Source: Sphingomonas sp. KRR8
Lineage (GTDB): Bacteria > Pseudomonadota > Alphaproteobacteria > Sphingomonadales > Sphingomonadaceae
DNA: 64,000 nt
NCBI RefSeq assembly: GCF_023559245.1
Contig: NZ_CP097462.1
Span: 806,001 to 870,000, forward strand
Direction of reading: 5' to 3'
The position numbers and the translations under genes are program-made. Below the pieces are notes generated by a model. That model made no database searches. It was not told the origin of the DNA and saw only the letters and a list, made by a program, of their open reading frames with translations. Below, piece after piece: positions 57,226 to 64,000 of the stretch. Every line of letters begins with the position of its first letter. Position 1 is the first letter of the stretch.

Positions 57226-57747
57226 TCAGGCTTCGCCGGCGGTGTCGATCAGCGCCGCGCTGATGGCCTCACCCGGGGACTTGCCGCCCCACAGGACGAA
57301 CTGGAACACCGGGAAGAAACGCTCACACTCCTCAAGCGCGGCTTCGGCGATCGCCTCCGCCTGCTCGAAGCTCAACGCATCGCCGTCGCCCGTATCGAGC
57401 AGCGCCGAGTAGCGGAAAACGATCAGCCCCGACCCCGACCATAGCTCGAAGTGGCCGAGCCACAGCTGCTCGTTGATCAGTCCGAGTGTCTCGTAGATGG
57501 CAGGACGCTTCTCGGCCGCTACCTTGATGTCCGGGAAGGCGAGGAACTGAAGGACCTGGTCGTCGGGCCGCCACACGCCGCGCAGTTCGTACTGCGCCCA
57601 GCTGCCGGGTGCGCTGGCCACGATTTCCCCGTCGCCGGCCCGCTCACAGGTCCAGCCCCGGGCCTCGAAATAAGCTTCGAGAACCTCGATCGGAGCGCCA
57701 TCCTCGCGCTCCTCGGTGCGATCATCCTCGCTCAAATATTCGCTCAC
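57226..57747 (-). CDS. YbjN-domain protein
   Basis: This 173-residue acidic protein belongs to the YbjN/type III chaperone-like family (VLEAYFEARGWTCERAGDGEIVA ... QFLAFPDIKVAAEKRPAIYETLGLINEQLWLGHFELWSG). Such proteins resemble secretion chaperones in fold, and E. coli YbjN affects motility and stress, but the function here is unknown. It overlaps ubiK by 4 bp and precedes proC, an order often seen in sphingomonads. Confidence 0.88.
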   Translation of the reverse strand: MSEYLSEDDRTEEREDGAPIEVLEAYFEARGWTCERAGDGEIVASAPGSWAQYELRGVWRPDDQVLQFLAFPDIKVAAEKRPAIYETLGLINEQLWLGHFELWSGSGLIVFRYSALLDTGDGDALSFEQAEAIAEAALEECERFFPVFQFVLWGGKSPGEAISAALIDTAGEA

Positions 57748-58082
57748 TCCTCGGGCGTCTCGACGCCCGTGGAGGGACCAGCCTTCCGCCCAGTGGCGGG
57801 CTTGGCAGCAGCGGCAGAAGCGGCCGAACCGGCGGGCTTGCCCTTGCCGGCCTCAAGCGCGGCGAGACGGTTGCGCAGGGCCTCCACTTCCTCGCGGGCC
57901 TGCGCGGCCATCGCCTTCACGGCTTCGAACTCGTCTCGCGAGACGAAGTCCATGCCGCCGACCCACTCGCGCATGCGCTCCTTCATCCCGTCCTGAGCCT
58001 CGCGGGTCATTCCCGCGACGGTGCCGGCGGCCCCATTCATGATCTTCACGAAGTCGTCGAACAGGCGGTTCTGCGACTGCAT
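57744..58082 (-). CDS. ubiK: UbiK-family ubiquinone-synthesis accessory factor
   Basis: This 112-residue protein has an amphipathic N-terminal helix (MQSQNRLFDDFVKIMNGAAG), a coiled coil at about 48-82 (DFVSRDEFEAVKAMAAQAREEVEALRNRLAALE) and an Ala/Lys-rich tail. This is the UbiK/BMFP layout; UbiK helps the UbiJ-centred complex make coenzyme Q. Dxs upstream supplies isoprenoid precursors for the quinone tail, a suggestive but unproven link. Confidence 0.88.
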   Translation of the reverse strand: MQSQNRLFDDFVKIMNGAAGTVAGMTREAQDGMKERMREWVGGMDFVSRDEFEAVKAMAAQAREEVEALRNRLAALEAGKGKPAGSAASAAAAKPATGRKAGPSTGVETPEE

Positions 58083-58085
58083 GGC

Positions 58086-58643
58086 TTACTCTCCCGTTAT
58101 GCCCAGCGGCGCGCGATCAGCGCCGGGGTTGAGCCTGCCCGTCTCATGATTGAGGACCGTGGCGAGGCACAGCCATGCCAGATAGGGCACAAGCAGCAGC
58201 GCCGCCACCCTGTTGAGCGGCCAGAAAGCGATAATGGTGGCGGTGACCAGCACGTTCATCGCCAGGATGATCAGAAAGGCCCAGTCGATGAAGCCGCCGC
58301 CGAAGAAGACGGGCGACCAGGCAAAGTTGAGCGCGAGCTGGACCGCGAACAGGGTCAGGGCGAGGCTGCGCTGGCGTGACGCAGGGAGCGAGAGGATCAG
58401 TGCGACCGCAATGCCCATGAAGGTGTAAAGGGTGGTCCAGACCACGCCAAAGGCCCAGCCGGGCGGCTGGATGCTCGGCTTCTCCAGCGGCGCGTACCAG
58501 TTGTTGGAAAAACCACTGTTCGCGAGATAGCCGATGGCGGAGCCCGCGACGACGATCGCGGGAACCGCGACCAGCGCGAACTTCCACCATGAGCGGCGAG
58601 GACGCGGGGCGCCTTCGTCGAACTGGTCAGCAGTGGTCGCCAT
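58086..58643 (-). CDS. tspO: TspO/MBR-family tryptophan-rich sensory protein
   Basis: This 185-residue protein has a short polar N-terminus and five membrane helices with the family's aromatic marks: NWYAPLEKPSIQPPGWAFGVVWTTLYTFMG, LNFAWSPVFFGGG and LVPYLAWLCLATVLN. TspO binds tetrapyrroles and in Rhodobacter tunes pigment genes to oxygen. It overlaps tlyA by 17 bp and is 3 bp from ubiK, so it belongs to the dxs unit. Confidence 0.95.
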   Translation of the reverse strand: MATTADQFDEGAPRPRRSWWKFALVAVPAIVVAGSAIGYLANSGFSNNWYAPLEKPSIQPPGWAFGVVWTTLYTFMGIAVALILSLPASRQRSLALTLFAVQLALNFAWSPVFFGGGFIDWAFLIILAMNVLVTATIIAFWPLNRVAALLLVPYLAWLCLATVLNHETGRLNPGADRAPLGITGE

Positions 58644-59379
58644 CTTCGCTCTCCTTCACCGCGCCAAGCAGGAACTCGACATTACCCTCTGGACCGGTGA
58701 TCGGGCTACGCGTCAGGCCCAGAATGCGCCAACCCTGCGAAGCGATCCATAGCGCGACCGCGTCGCACACCCGCTGGTGCACCTCCGGATCACGAACCAC
58801 CCCGCCCTTCCCCACTTCCTCGCGCCCGGCCTCGAACTGCGGCTTGATCAGCAGGACGGCGTGGGCTCCGGTGCGAGCAAGGCGCAGCGGGGCCTCCATG
58901 ACCTTGGCAAGGCTGATGAAGCTGGCATCGCAGACGACCATGTCGATAGGTTCCGGCACCTGCTCCGGCGTGAGGTGGCGGGCATTGGTCTGCTCCATGA
59001 CGACCACGCGCGGGTCCTGCCGCAGCTTCCAGGCAAGCTGGTTGGTGCCGACGTCGATCGCGTAGACCTTGGCGGCGCCGCGGCTGAGCAGCACGTCGGT
59101 GAAGCCGCCGGTCGAGCTGCCGATGTCGAGCGCGGTCGCTCCGGTCACGTCGATGCCGAAGTAATCGAGGCCGTGATCGAGCTTGAGCCCACCTCGCGAC
59201 ACCCAGGGGTGGTCCTTGCCGCGGACATCCAGGGCGGCTTCGGCGGCGATCATCTCGCCCGCCTTGGCTATCTTGCGTTCACCGGCGAACACCAGCCCCG
59301 CCATGATCAGCGCCTGCGCCTTCGCGCGGCTCTCCACCAACCCGCGCTCGACCAGCGCCTGGTCAGCGCGCTGTTTCAT
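58627..59379 (-). CDS. tlyA: TlyA-family rRNA 2'-O-methyltransferase
   Basis: This 250-residue protein has an S4 RNA-binding domain at the N-terminus (RADQALVERGLVESRAKAQALIMAGLV) and an FtsJ-like methyltransferase domain with SAM motif ALDIGSSTGGFTDVLL and VCDASFISL. In mycobacteria TlyA methylates 16S and 23S rRNA cytidines; short forms target 23S only. It is 6 bp downstream of dxs, a common pairing in alphaproteobacteria. Confidence 0.94.
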   Translation of the reverse strand: MKQRADQALVERGLVESRAKAQALIMAGLVFAGERKIAKAGEMIAAEAALDVRGKDHPWVSRGGLKLDHGLDYFGIDVTGATALDIGSSTGGFTDVLLSRGAAKVYAIDVGTNQLAWKLRQDPRVVVMEQTNARHLTPEQVPEPIDMVVCDASFISLAKVMEAPLRLARTGAHAVLLIKPQFEAGREEVGKGGVVRDPEVHQRVCDAVALWIASQGWRILGLTRSPITGPEGNVEFLLGAVKESEDGDHC

Positions 59380-59385
59380 GGTCGA

Positions 59386-61311
59386 TCAGGCCCGCGCCCC
59401 TTCCTCGATCCCGACGCTGTTGCGCCGAAGGGCTTTCAGCACGGTGTCGACGATGTTCGGGGCGTTGAGACCGGCCTCGTCATACTGCTTGTCCGGCTTG
59501 TCCTGATCCTGGAAACGGTCTGGCAGGCGCATGGTGCGGAGCTTGAGGCCGGCATCGATGAGGCCTTCGTCGCTGGCGAGCGTCAGGACGTGGGCGCCAA
59601 AGCCGCCAACCGCCGCTTCCTCCACGGTCACCGCGACCTCATGTGTCGTCAGCAACTTGCGGATCAAGACCTCGTCCAGAGGCTTGGCGAACCGCAGGTC
59701 GGCGACCGTGGTGCTGAGCCCCTTCTGCTCCAGCAACTCGGCCGCTTTCAGCGCTTCGCCGAGGCGGGTGCCGAGCGAGAGGATGGCCACCGTCTTGCCC
59801 TCGCGGACGATGCGGCCCTTGCCGATCTCCAGCCGCTCGGGACTCGCGGGCATGATCAGCCCTTCGCCGTTCCCGCGCGGGTAGCGAACGGCACTCGGCC
59901 CGCTGTCGTGAAGCGCCATGGTGTGAACCATGTTGGCGAGTTCGACCTCGTCGGCCGCCGCCATCACCACGAAATTCGGCAGGGTGCAGAGGTAAGCCAG
60001 GTCGAAGCTGCCGGCATGGGTCGCGCCGTCCGCGCCGACCAGGCCGGCGCGGTCCAAGCCGAAACGGACCGGCAGATTCTGGATCGCGACGTCATGGACC
60101 ACCTGGTCATAAGCGCGCTGCAGGAAGGTCGAGTAGATGGCGCAGAACGGCCGATAACCCTGCGCTGCCAGGCCCGCCGCGAAGGTCACCGCATGCTGCT
60201 CGGCAATGCCGACATCGAACGTGCGGTCAGGGAACCGCTTCTCGAATCGGTCCAGACCGGTGCCGGAAGGCATGGCCGCCGTAATGGCGACAATCTTCGG
60301 GTCGCGCTCCGCTTCCGCCACGAGGGCGTCGGCAAACACCTGGGTGTAGCTGGGCGGGCCGCTCGGACCCTTGTCCTGCTTCCCGGTGACAACATCGAAC
60401 TTTACTACGCCGTGATATTTGTCCGCGCTGCTTTCGGCCGGCGCGTAGCCCTTGCCCTTCTGGGTGACGGCATGGATCAGCATGGGGCCGTGATCGGCGT
60501 CCCGCACGTTCTCGAGGATCTCGACCAGGCTGATCACGTCGTGACCGTCGACGGGGCCGACGTAATAGAAGCCGAGTTCCTCGAACAAGGTGCCGCCGGT
60601 CATCATGCCGCGGGCATATTCCTCGAAGCGCTCGGCGGCGTCGCGGACCGGGCGTGGCAAACGGCCGGCGATACGCGCGGCCAACTTGCGCGGAGTCAGA
60701 TACTTACCGCTCGACACCAGCCGGGCGAGCGCGTTGCGCAGGCTGCCGACCGGAGGGGCGATGGACATGTCATTGTCGTTGAGGATCACGATCAGCCGGT
60801 TGCCGGCCGCTTCGGCGTTGTTCATCGCCTCATAAGCCATGCCGGCGGTCATCGCGCCGTCGCCGATCACGGCGATCGCATGTTCCGGCCGGCCGTCCAG
60901 CTTGCTGGCGATCGCAAAGCCCAGCGCGGCGCTGATCGACGTCGAACTGTGGGCCGCGCCGAACGGGTCATATTCGCTTTCCGACCGCTTGGTGAAGCCG
61001 GACAGACCCCCGCCCATGCGGATGGTGCGGATGCGGTCGCGCCGGCCGGTCACGATCTTGTGCGGGTAGCATTGATGACCGACGTCCCAGATCAGCTTGT
61101 CGTGGGGCGTGTCGAACACATAGTGGATGGCGACGGTCAGCTCGACAACGCCGAGGCCGGCACCGAGGTGGCCGCCGGTGACCGACACCGCCGAGATGGT
61201 CTCGGCCCGGAGTTCATCGCAGAGCTGGGGAAGCTGCGCCTTGTCGAGCTTGCGAATGTCGGCGGGAGACTGGATCTGATCCAGCAGCGGCGTCGAGGGA
61301 CGATCGGACAT
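59386..61311 (-). CDS. dxs: 1-deoxy-D-xylulose-5-phosphate synthase
   Basis: This 641-residue thiamine-diphosphate enzyme joins pyruvate and glyceraldehyde-3-phosphate in the first step of the MEP isoprenoid pathway. [20 protein letters not shown], the ThDP/Mg motif [19 protein letters not shown], the VGPVDGHD loop and [19 protein letters not shown] are all canonical. It is the first gene of a seven-gene minus-strand run. The product feeds carotenoids, quinones and undecaprenol; it also makes DXP for thiamine and PLP. Confidence 0.97.
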   Translation of the reverse strand: MSDRPSTPLLDQIQSPADIRKLDKAQLPQLCDELRAETISAVSVTGGHLGAGLGVVELTVAIHYVFDTPHDKLIWDVGHQCYPHKIVTGRRDRIRTIRMGGGLSGFTKRSESEYDPFGAAHSSTSISAALGFAIASKLDGRPEHAIAVIGDGAMTAGMAYEAMNNAEAAGNRLIVILNDNDMSIAPPVGSLRNALARLVSSGKYLTPRKLAARIAGRLPRPVRDAAERFEEYARGMMTGGTLFEELGFYYVGPVDGHDVISLVEILENVRDADHGPMLIHAVTQKGKGYAPAESSADKYHGVVKFDVVTGKQDKGPSGPPSYTQVFADALVAEAERDPKIVAITAAMPSGTGLDRFEKRFPDRTFDVGIAEQHAVTFAAGLAAQGYRPFCAIYSTFLQRAYDQVVHDVAIQNLPVRFGLDRAGLVGADGATHAGSFDLAYLCTLPNFVVMAAADEVELANMVHTMALHDSGPSAVRYPRGNGEGLIMPASPERLEIGKGRIVREGKTVAILSLGTRLGEALKAAELLEQKGLSTTVADLRFAKPLDEVLIRKLLTTHEVAVTVEEAAVGGFGAHVLTLASDEGLIDAGLKLRTMRLPDRFQDQDKPDKQYDEAGLNAPNIVDTVLKALRRNSVGIEEGARA

Positions 61312-61360
61312 TCGCTCAGCCCTAACTCACCACGGTCGAACTGTCGAATAGTCCGAAGGG

Positions 61361-62365
61361 TCAGGGGCTTGGGAGCGCCCGCTGCTCAGCGACCAGGCGT
61401 TCGATGGCGGCCACAGCTGCGGCCAGCCGCGCCTCGCCCTGCCCGCTGATCTCGACCACCGGTGCCCGCGTCAGCTTCAGCACGTCGCGGGCGATCCGGT
61501 CGAACCGGGCCCGCTGCTCCGGCTCGCCAAAGACGCGAGTTCCGTCATCCACGAACGGAATGTCGGGTGCGAGCATGAGGTAAAGGTCGGCCTGTCGGTG
61601 GCAGACCAGCTGGTCTGGCACATAGCCGATCATCATCTGCGACCAGGCAGCGGTCATCAGCGCGTCGGTATCGGCAATCAATAGCCGGTTGCACCAAGCG
61701 CGGGCGGCCTCGATCTCCGCCTGCTGGGCCAAGCCGATCAGGAGCAGGTCGCTTTCGCGGCAGTCGGTCCCGTGCGCTTCGCAGTGCGCGCGGCCATACT
61801 CGGGTACTTCAACCGTCTGGAAGTGCCGCGCGAGCTGTTCGGCGAGGGTCGATTTGCCGACGCTCTCCACCCCATGAAGGCAGACGGTGAGGCTGTAATG
61901 GGCCTTTACCGGCTCGGGCAGCCAGTGCCAGTGGTCCCACCAGTCGGCGCGAATGGCACTGGCCGACAGGCCGCCGATCCCGGCGCGATCGGCCGCCAGC
62001 ACCCGCCCGCCGAGCGGCACGAAGAAGGATTGGAGGCGCCGCGCCAGTTCCGCTCCATAGTCCTCGCCGGCAAAGACAAAGTCGATCGGGTCGGGATGGG
62101 CGTCACGGACGATGGCTGTCCATTGCTCCCAGAAGTCGGGCGCATCTCCAGGTTCCTGCGGTGCGGGGCGATCGAAATAGATGATGCGGCAGTCGGGAAA
62201 GAGCTGCCGCATCCAGTCGAGGCGCGTCAGTCCCGGGATCGGGTCGCCATCGCGCGCGCAGACCAGCACAGTCAGCTGATCGACCAGCTGCCGAGCGGAG
62301 CGGATCAGTGCCACGTGGCCCGCGTGCGGCGGCATGAATTTGCCCAGGAGGAATCCGCGCTTCAC
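61361..62365 (-). CDS. nadR: NadR-like NMN adenylyltransferase/ribosylnicotinamide kinase
   Basis: This 334-residue bifunctional protein has an N-terminal nucleotidyltransferase domain with GKFMPPHAGHVALI (HxGH) and ISAS-like GGLSASAIRADWW, and a C-terminal P-loop kinase domain starting at HGVESVGKSTLAEQL. It lacks the DNA-binding HTH of E. coli NadR. The GTG at 62365 overlaps the pnuC stop by 4 bp, so it phosphorylates and adenylates nicotinamide riboside imported by PnuC to make NAD. Confidence 0.93.
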   Translation of the reverse strand: MKRGFLLGKFMPPHAGHVALIRSARQLVDQLTVLVCARDGDPIPGLTRLDWMRQLFPDCRIIYFDRPAPQEPGDAPDFWEQWTAIVRDAHPDPIDFVFAGEDYGAELARRLQSFFVPLGGRVLAADRAGIGGLSASAIRADWWDHWHWLPEPVKAHYSLTVCLHGVESVGKSTLAEQLARHFQTVEVPEYGRAHCEAHGTDCRESDLLLIGLAQQAEIEAARAWCNRLLIADTDALMTAAWSQMMIGYVPDQLVCHRQADLYLMLAPDIPFVDDGTRVFGEPEQRARFDRIARDVLKLTRAPVVEISGQGEARLAAAVAAIERLVAEQRALPSP

Positions 62366-62919
62366 GCCGTCGCCTTTCGCCGCCACTCGAGGAGCCCGGC
62401 CACAGCCAGGCACAGGAAGATGAGATAAAGTCCCGCCGTAATCAGCAGGCCGCGCGAGAGGAACAGAGGGATCGCCGCGAGATCGACCATGATCCACAAC
62501 CACCAGCTTTCCACCTTGCGGAAGCTCTGCAGCAGCTGCGCCACGACGCTGGTGATCGCGATTGGGCCATCGACGAAGGGCGCGGCGGCGTCGGTCAGGC
62601 CGGCCATCACGCTACTCCATAAAGATGCGGCGACGACAATCGCCGCCGCGCCACGAAGCCGCTCCGCCGGCGATAGCGAACTCACGGCCACGCCCGCATC
62701 GACCTGCTCGGCATGCTGCCAAGCCCACCAGCCGTACAGCTGAACCGCGATGAAGAAGAGCTGGAGCAACGCGTCGGAGTAGAGCCGCTGCTCGAAGAAG
62801 ACGAAAAAGTAGAGCCCGACCGTCACCAGGCCAAAGGGATAGTTCCAGACGGAGCGGCGGACGACCAGCAGAACGTTCACCACGCCAAGCGCGGCGGCCA
62901 GCGCCTCGACAGGACTCAC
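62362..62919 (-). CDS. pnuC: Nicotinamide riboside transporter PnuC
   Basis: This 185-residue inner-membrane protein has about seven helices and the family's NYPFGLVTVGLYFFVFFEQRLYSDALLQLFF with the aromatic YGWWAW motif. It lets nicotinamide riboside in by facilitated diffusion, with trapping by the kinase NadR encoded by the overlapping gene. The start is GTG. No NiaR or NadQ site was recognised upstream. Confidence 0.94.
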   Translation of the reverse strand: MSPVEALAAALGVVNVLLVVRRSVWNYPFGLVTVGLYFFVFFEQRLYSDALLQLFFIAVQLYGWWAWQHAEQVDAGVAVSSLSPAERLRGAAAIVVAASLWSSVMAGLTDAAAPFVDGPIAITSVVAQLLQSFRKVESWWLWIMVDLAAIPLFLSRGLLITAGLYLIFLCLAVAGLLEWRRKATA

Positions 62920-62943
62920 GATCGTTCGGCCGGGCTCAGGAGG

Positions 62944-63402
62944 TCAGCTGCAGCTCTCGCAGGTGCCGCGCACCTCGATCACCGGCTTGGTGGGCGCGAA
63001 GCCGCTCTTCTCGGCCGCGGCGCGAACGCCTTCGGTCAGCCGGTCGTCGTCGATATGCTTGGCCTGCCCGCATTGGTCGCAGATCAGGAAGATGCAGTCG
63101 TGGAGACAGCCCGGATGCGAGTTGGCGACATAAGCGTTGGCGCTTTCCACTCGCATCGCGAGATTGGCGCCGACGAACAGGTCGAGGATCCGATACACGC
63201 TGTTGGCGGCAACGCGGCGACCTTGCGCGGTGGAGACCGCCTCGGCGATGTCATAGGCGCTGGCCGGACGATCGAAGGAGGCAAGGGCTTCGAACACGGC
63301 TTCGCGCATCCCGGTCCATTGTTCACCGGTTTCGGTCAACCGCGCTTTTGCCGCATCGACCAGGCGTTCGCCCTGGTGGCTTTGATGTTGATGGCCGGAC
63401 AT
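62944..63402 (-). CDS. zur: Zinc-responsive Fur-family repressor Zur
   Basis: This 152-residue regulator has a winged helix (residues about 27-85, with NSVYRILDLFV as recognition helix) and a dimer domain with structural zinc cysteines in ICDQCG and CESCS. The segments ASAYDIAEAVS, VESANAYVANSHPGCLHD and FAPTKPVIEVRGTC match Zur rather than Fur or PerR. The His-rich N-terminus MSGHQHQSHQG may also bind metal. It should repress zinc uptake genes; none is adjacent, although a ZIP gene lies at 18.8 kb. Confidence 0.9.
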   Translation of the reverse strand: MSGHQHQSHQGERLVDAAKARLTETGEQWTGMREAVFEALASFDRPASAYDIAEAVSTAQGRRVAANSVYRILDLFVGANLAMRVESANAYVANSHPGCLHDCIFLICDQCGQAKHIDDDRLTEGVRAAAEKSGFAPTKPVIEVRGTCESCS

Positions 63403-63474
63403 GGCGATGAGATACGCTCACCTTGGTTAAGGAACAAGTGAACCGAGTAAGCGAACCGTTCGTTTGTTGACGAG

Positions 63475-64000
63475 ATGCCGCTCGTTGATGCTCCCCCAAA
63501 TCCGAACGACCCGCCCCGCCGTGACTCTCATGAAGGGGAAGGTGCGACAAGGGGTACGGGGCGCATGGAGGCCTTCGCGGACGGGGTGTTCGCCATCGCC
63601 TTCACCCTGCCGATCTTCAACGTGGTTGCGCCCGAATTCCGGAATGGCGGCCAGTTTCTCGGCAACGACCTTGCTGCGGCGTGGCCGCAGGACCTTGGCT
63701 ATGTCATCGCCTCCGTGGTGATCGGGCTTTACTGGGTCCATCACCATTTCTCGGGTGCCATCTACCGGACGACGGGTCACTGGTTCCTGCTTGCTACCAC
63801 GCTCTTTCTGGCGATGATCGGCTATATCGCATTCCCGTCGAGGATCTTCGCGGAAAGCCTCGTTCATCCGGCTGCCCTGCCTGCCGCGAGCAGTTTCCTC
63901 GTCGACATGCTTGCGCTGACCTCGGTCAGCTGGCTGCTCAAGTGGAATGTCGGCATGGCGCGCGGCAATGTCGATCCTCGCCTTCTGCCCGACTACGTCC
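63475..64000 (+). CDS. TMEM175-family ion channel protein (partial, runs off the window)
   Basis: The frame is open from ATG 63475 to the window end (about 175 codons). After a polar, Pro-rich leader it shows RMEAFADGVFAIAFTLPIF, the helix 1 filter motif of bacterial TMEM175 potassium channels (R...FSDGVFAIA in relatives). Three more hydrophobic helices follow (VIASVVIGLYWVHHHF, FLLATTLFLAMIGYIAF, FLVDMLALTSVSWLL). The Ser of FSD is Ala here. The 3' end is missing; a complete protein should be about 200-220 residues. Divergent from zur. Confidence 0.82.
   Translation, partial: MPLVDAPPNPNDPPRRDSHEGEGATRGTGRMEAFADGVFAIAFTLPIFNVVAPEFRNGGQFLGNDLAAAWPQDLGYVIASVVIGLYWVHHHFSGAIYRTTGHWFLLATTLFLAMIGYIAFPSRIFAESLVHPAALPAASSFLVDMLALTSVSWLLKWNVGMARGNVDPRLLPDYV

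Noticed and set aside
58777..61449. Open plus-strand frame of about 890 codons opposite dxs and tlyA
   Set aside because: It is exactly antisense to two strongly conserved genes, has no domain-like sequence, and long antisense frames are expected in GC-rich coding DNA. The same holds for other long shadows such as 945-2648 and 7194-8831.
63431..63460. GGAAC ... CGTT as an EcfG general-stress promoter before the TMEM175 gene
   Set aside because: The two elements are 21 bases apart; EcfG promoters have 16-17.

Overview
This window looks like a chromosomal segment of an alphaproteobacterium, most likely a sphingomonad. The inference rests on high GC content (roughly two thirds by eye), a CcrM-type GANTC methyltransferase, a short ProRS without the editing insert, three TonB-dependent receptors (TBDRs) of the sphingomonad type, a LOV photoreceptor, and many GTG/TTG starts with 4-bp ATGA/GTGA overlaps. 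I see no rRNA, CRISPR array, insertion sequence, phage or integration site. The window holds one tRNA (Gln, UUG), one candidate small RNA and about 57 protein genes, the last running off the right edge.

Layout. 1-15 kb is mainly minus-strand housekeeping: proS-lolC-lolD-gpx, then rnhB, ccrM and folP, then glmM and thiD (the latter fused to a glyoxalase/VOC domain), NnrU, and a peptide locus of a POT transporter with two amidohydrolase-family proteins. 15-20 kb carries a nitroreductase, a YtrA-type GntR regulator, an acyl-CoA dehydrogenase, Sua5/TsaC, a ZIP metal transporter and msrA. 20-22 kb is a cyclic-di-GMP module (double PilZ protein, receiver, EAL phosphodiesterase). 22-28 kb holds acyl-CoA metabolism genes (aminotransferase, alpha-methylacyl-CoA racemase, acyl-CoA dehydrogenase, acyl-CoA ligase). 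28-36 kb is an outer-membrane uptake locus: TPR-sulfotransferase, TBDR, Tat-exported FAD oxidase, second TBDR. 36-39 kb has another PilZ protein and two surface-glycan type genes. 39-43 kb is a FecI/FecR/STN-receptor signalling relay. 43-48 kb is a TetR-controlled OprM/EmrA/EmrB tripartite efflux operon. 48-50 kb holds a LOV-HTH regulator joined out of frame to a hybrid histidine kinase at what looks like a deletion junction. 50-56 kb has an MBL-fold hydrolase, tRNA-Gln, a GGDEF-EAL protein and an MHS transporter. 56-61 kb is a minus-strand run dxs-tlyA-tspO-ubiK-ybjN-proC-ilvE. 62-64 kb has pnuC-nadR (NAD salvage), zur and a TMEM175-type channel gene cut by the window edge.

The observations I would check first are: seven GANTC sites packed into 187 bp between rnhB and ccrM, suggesting methylation feedback on ccrM; the LOV-HTH/histidine-kinase junction; a plus-strand intrinsic terminator with a structured region upstream of it in the proS-folP gap, implying an unannotated small RNA; and the ThiD-VOC fusion.
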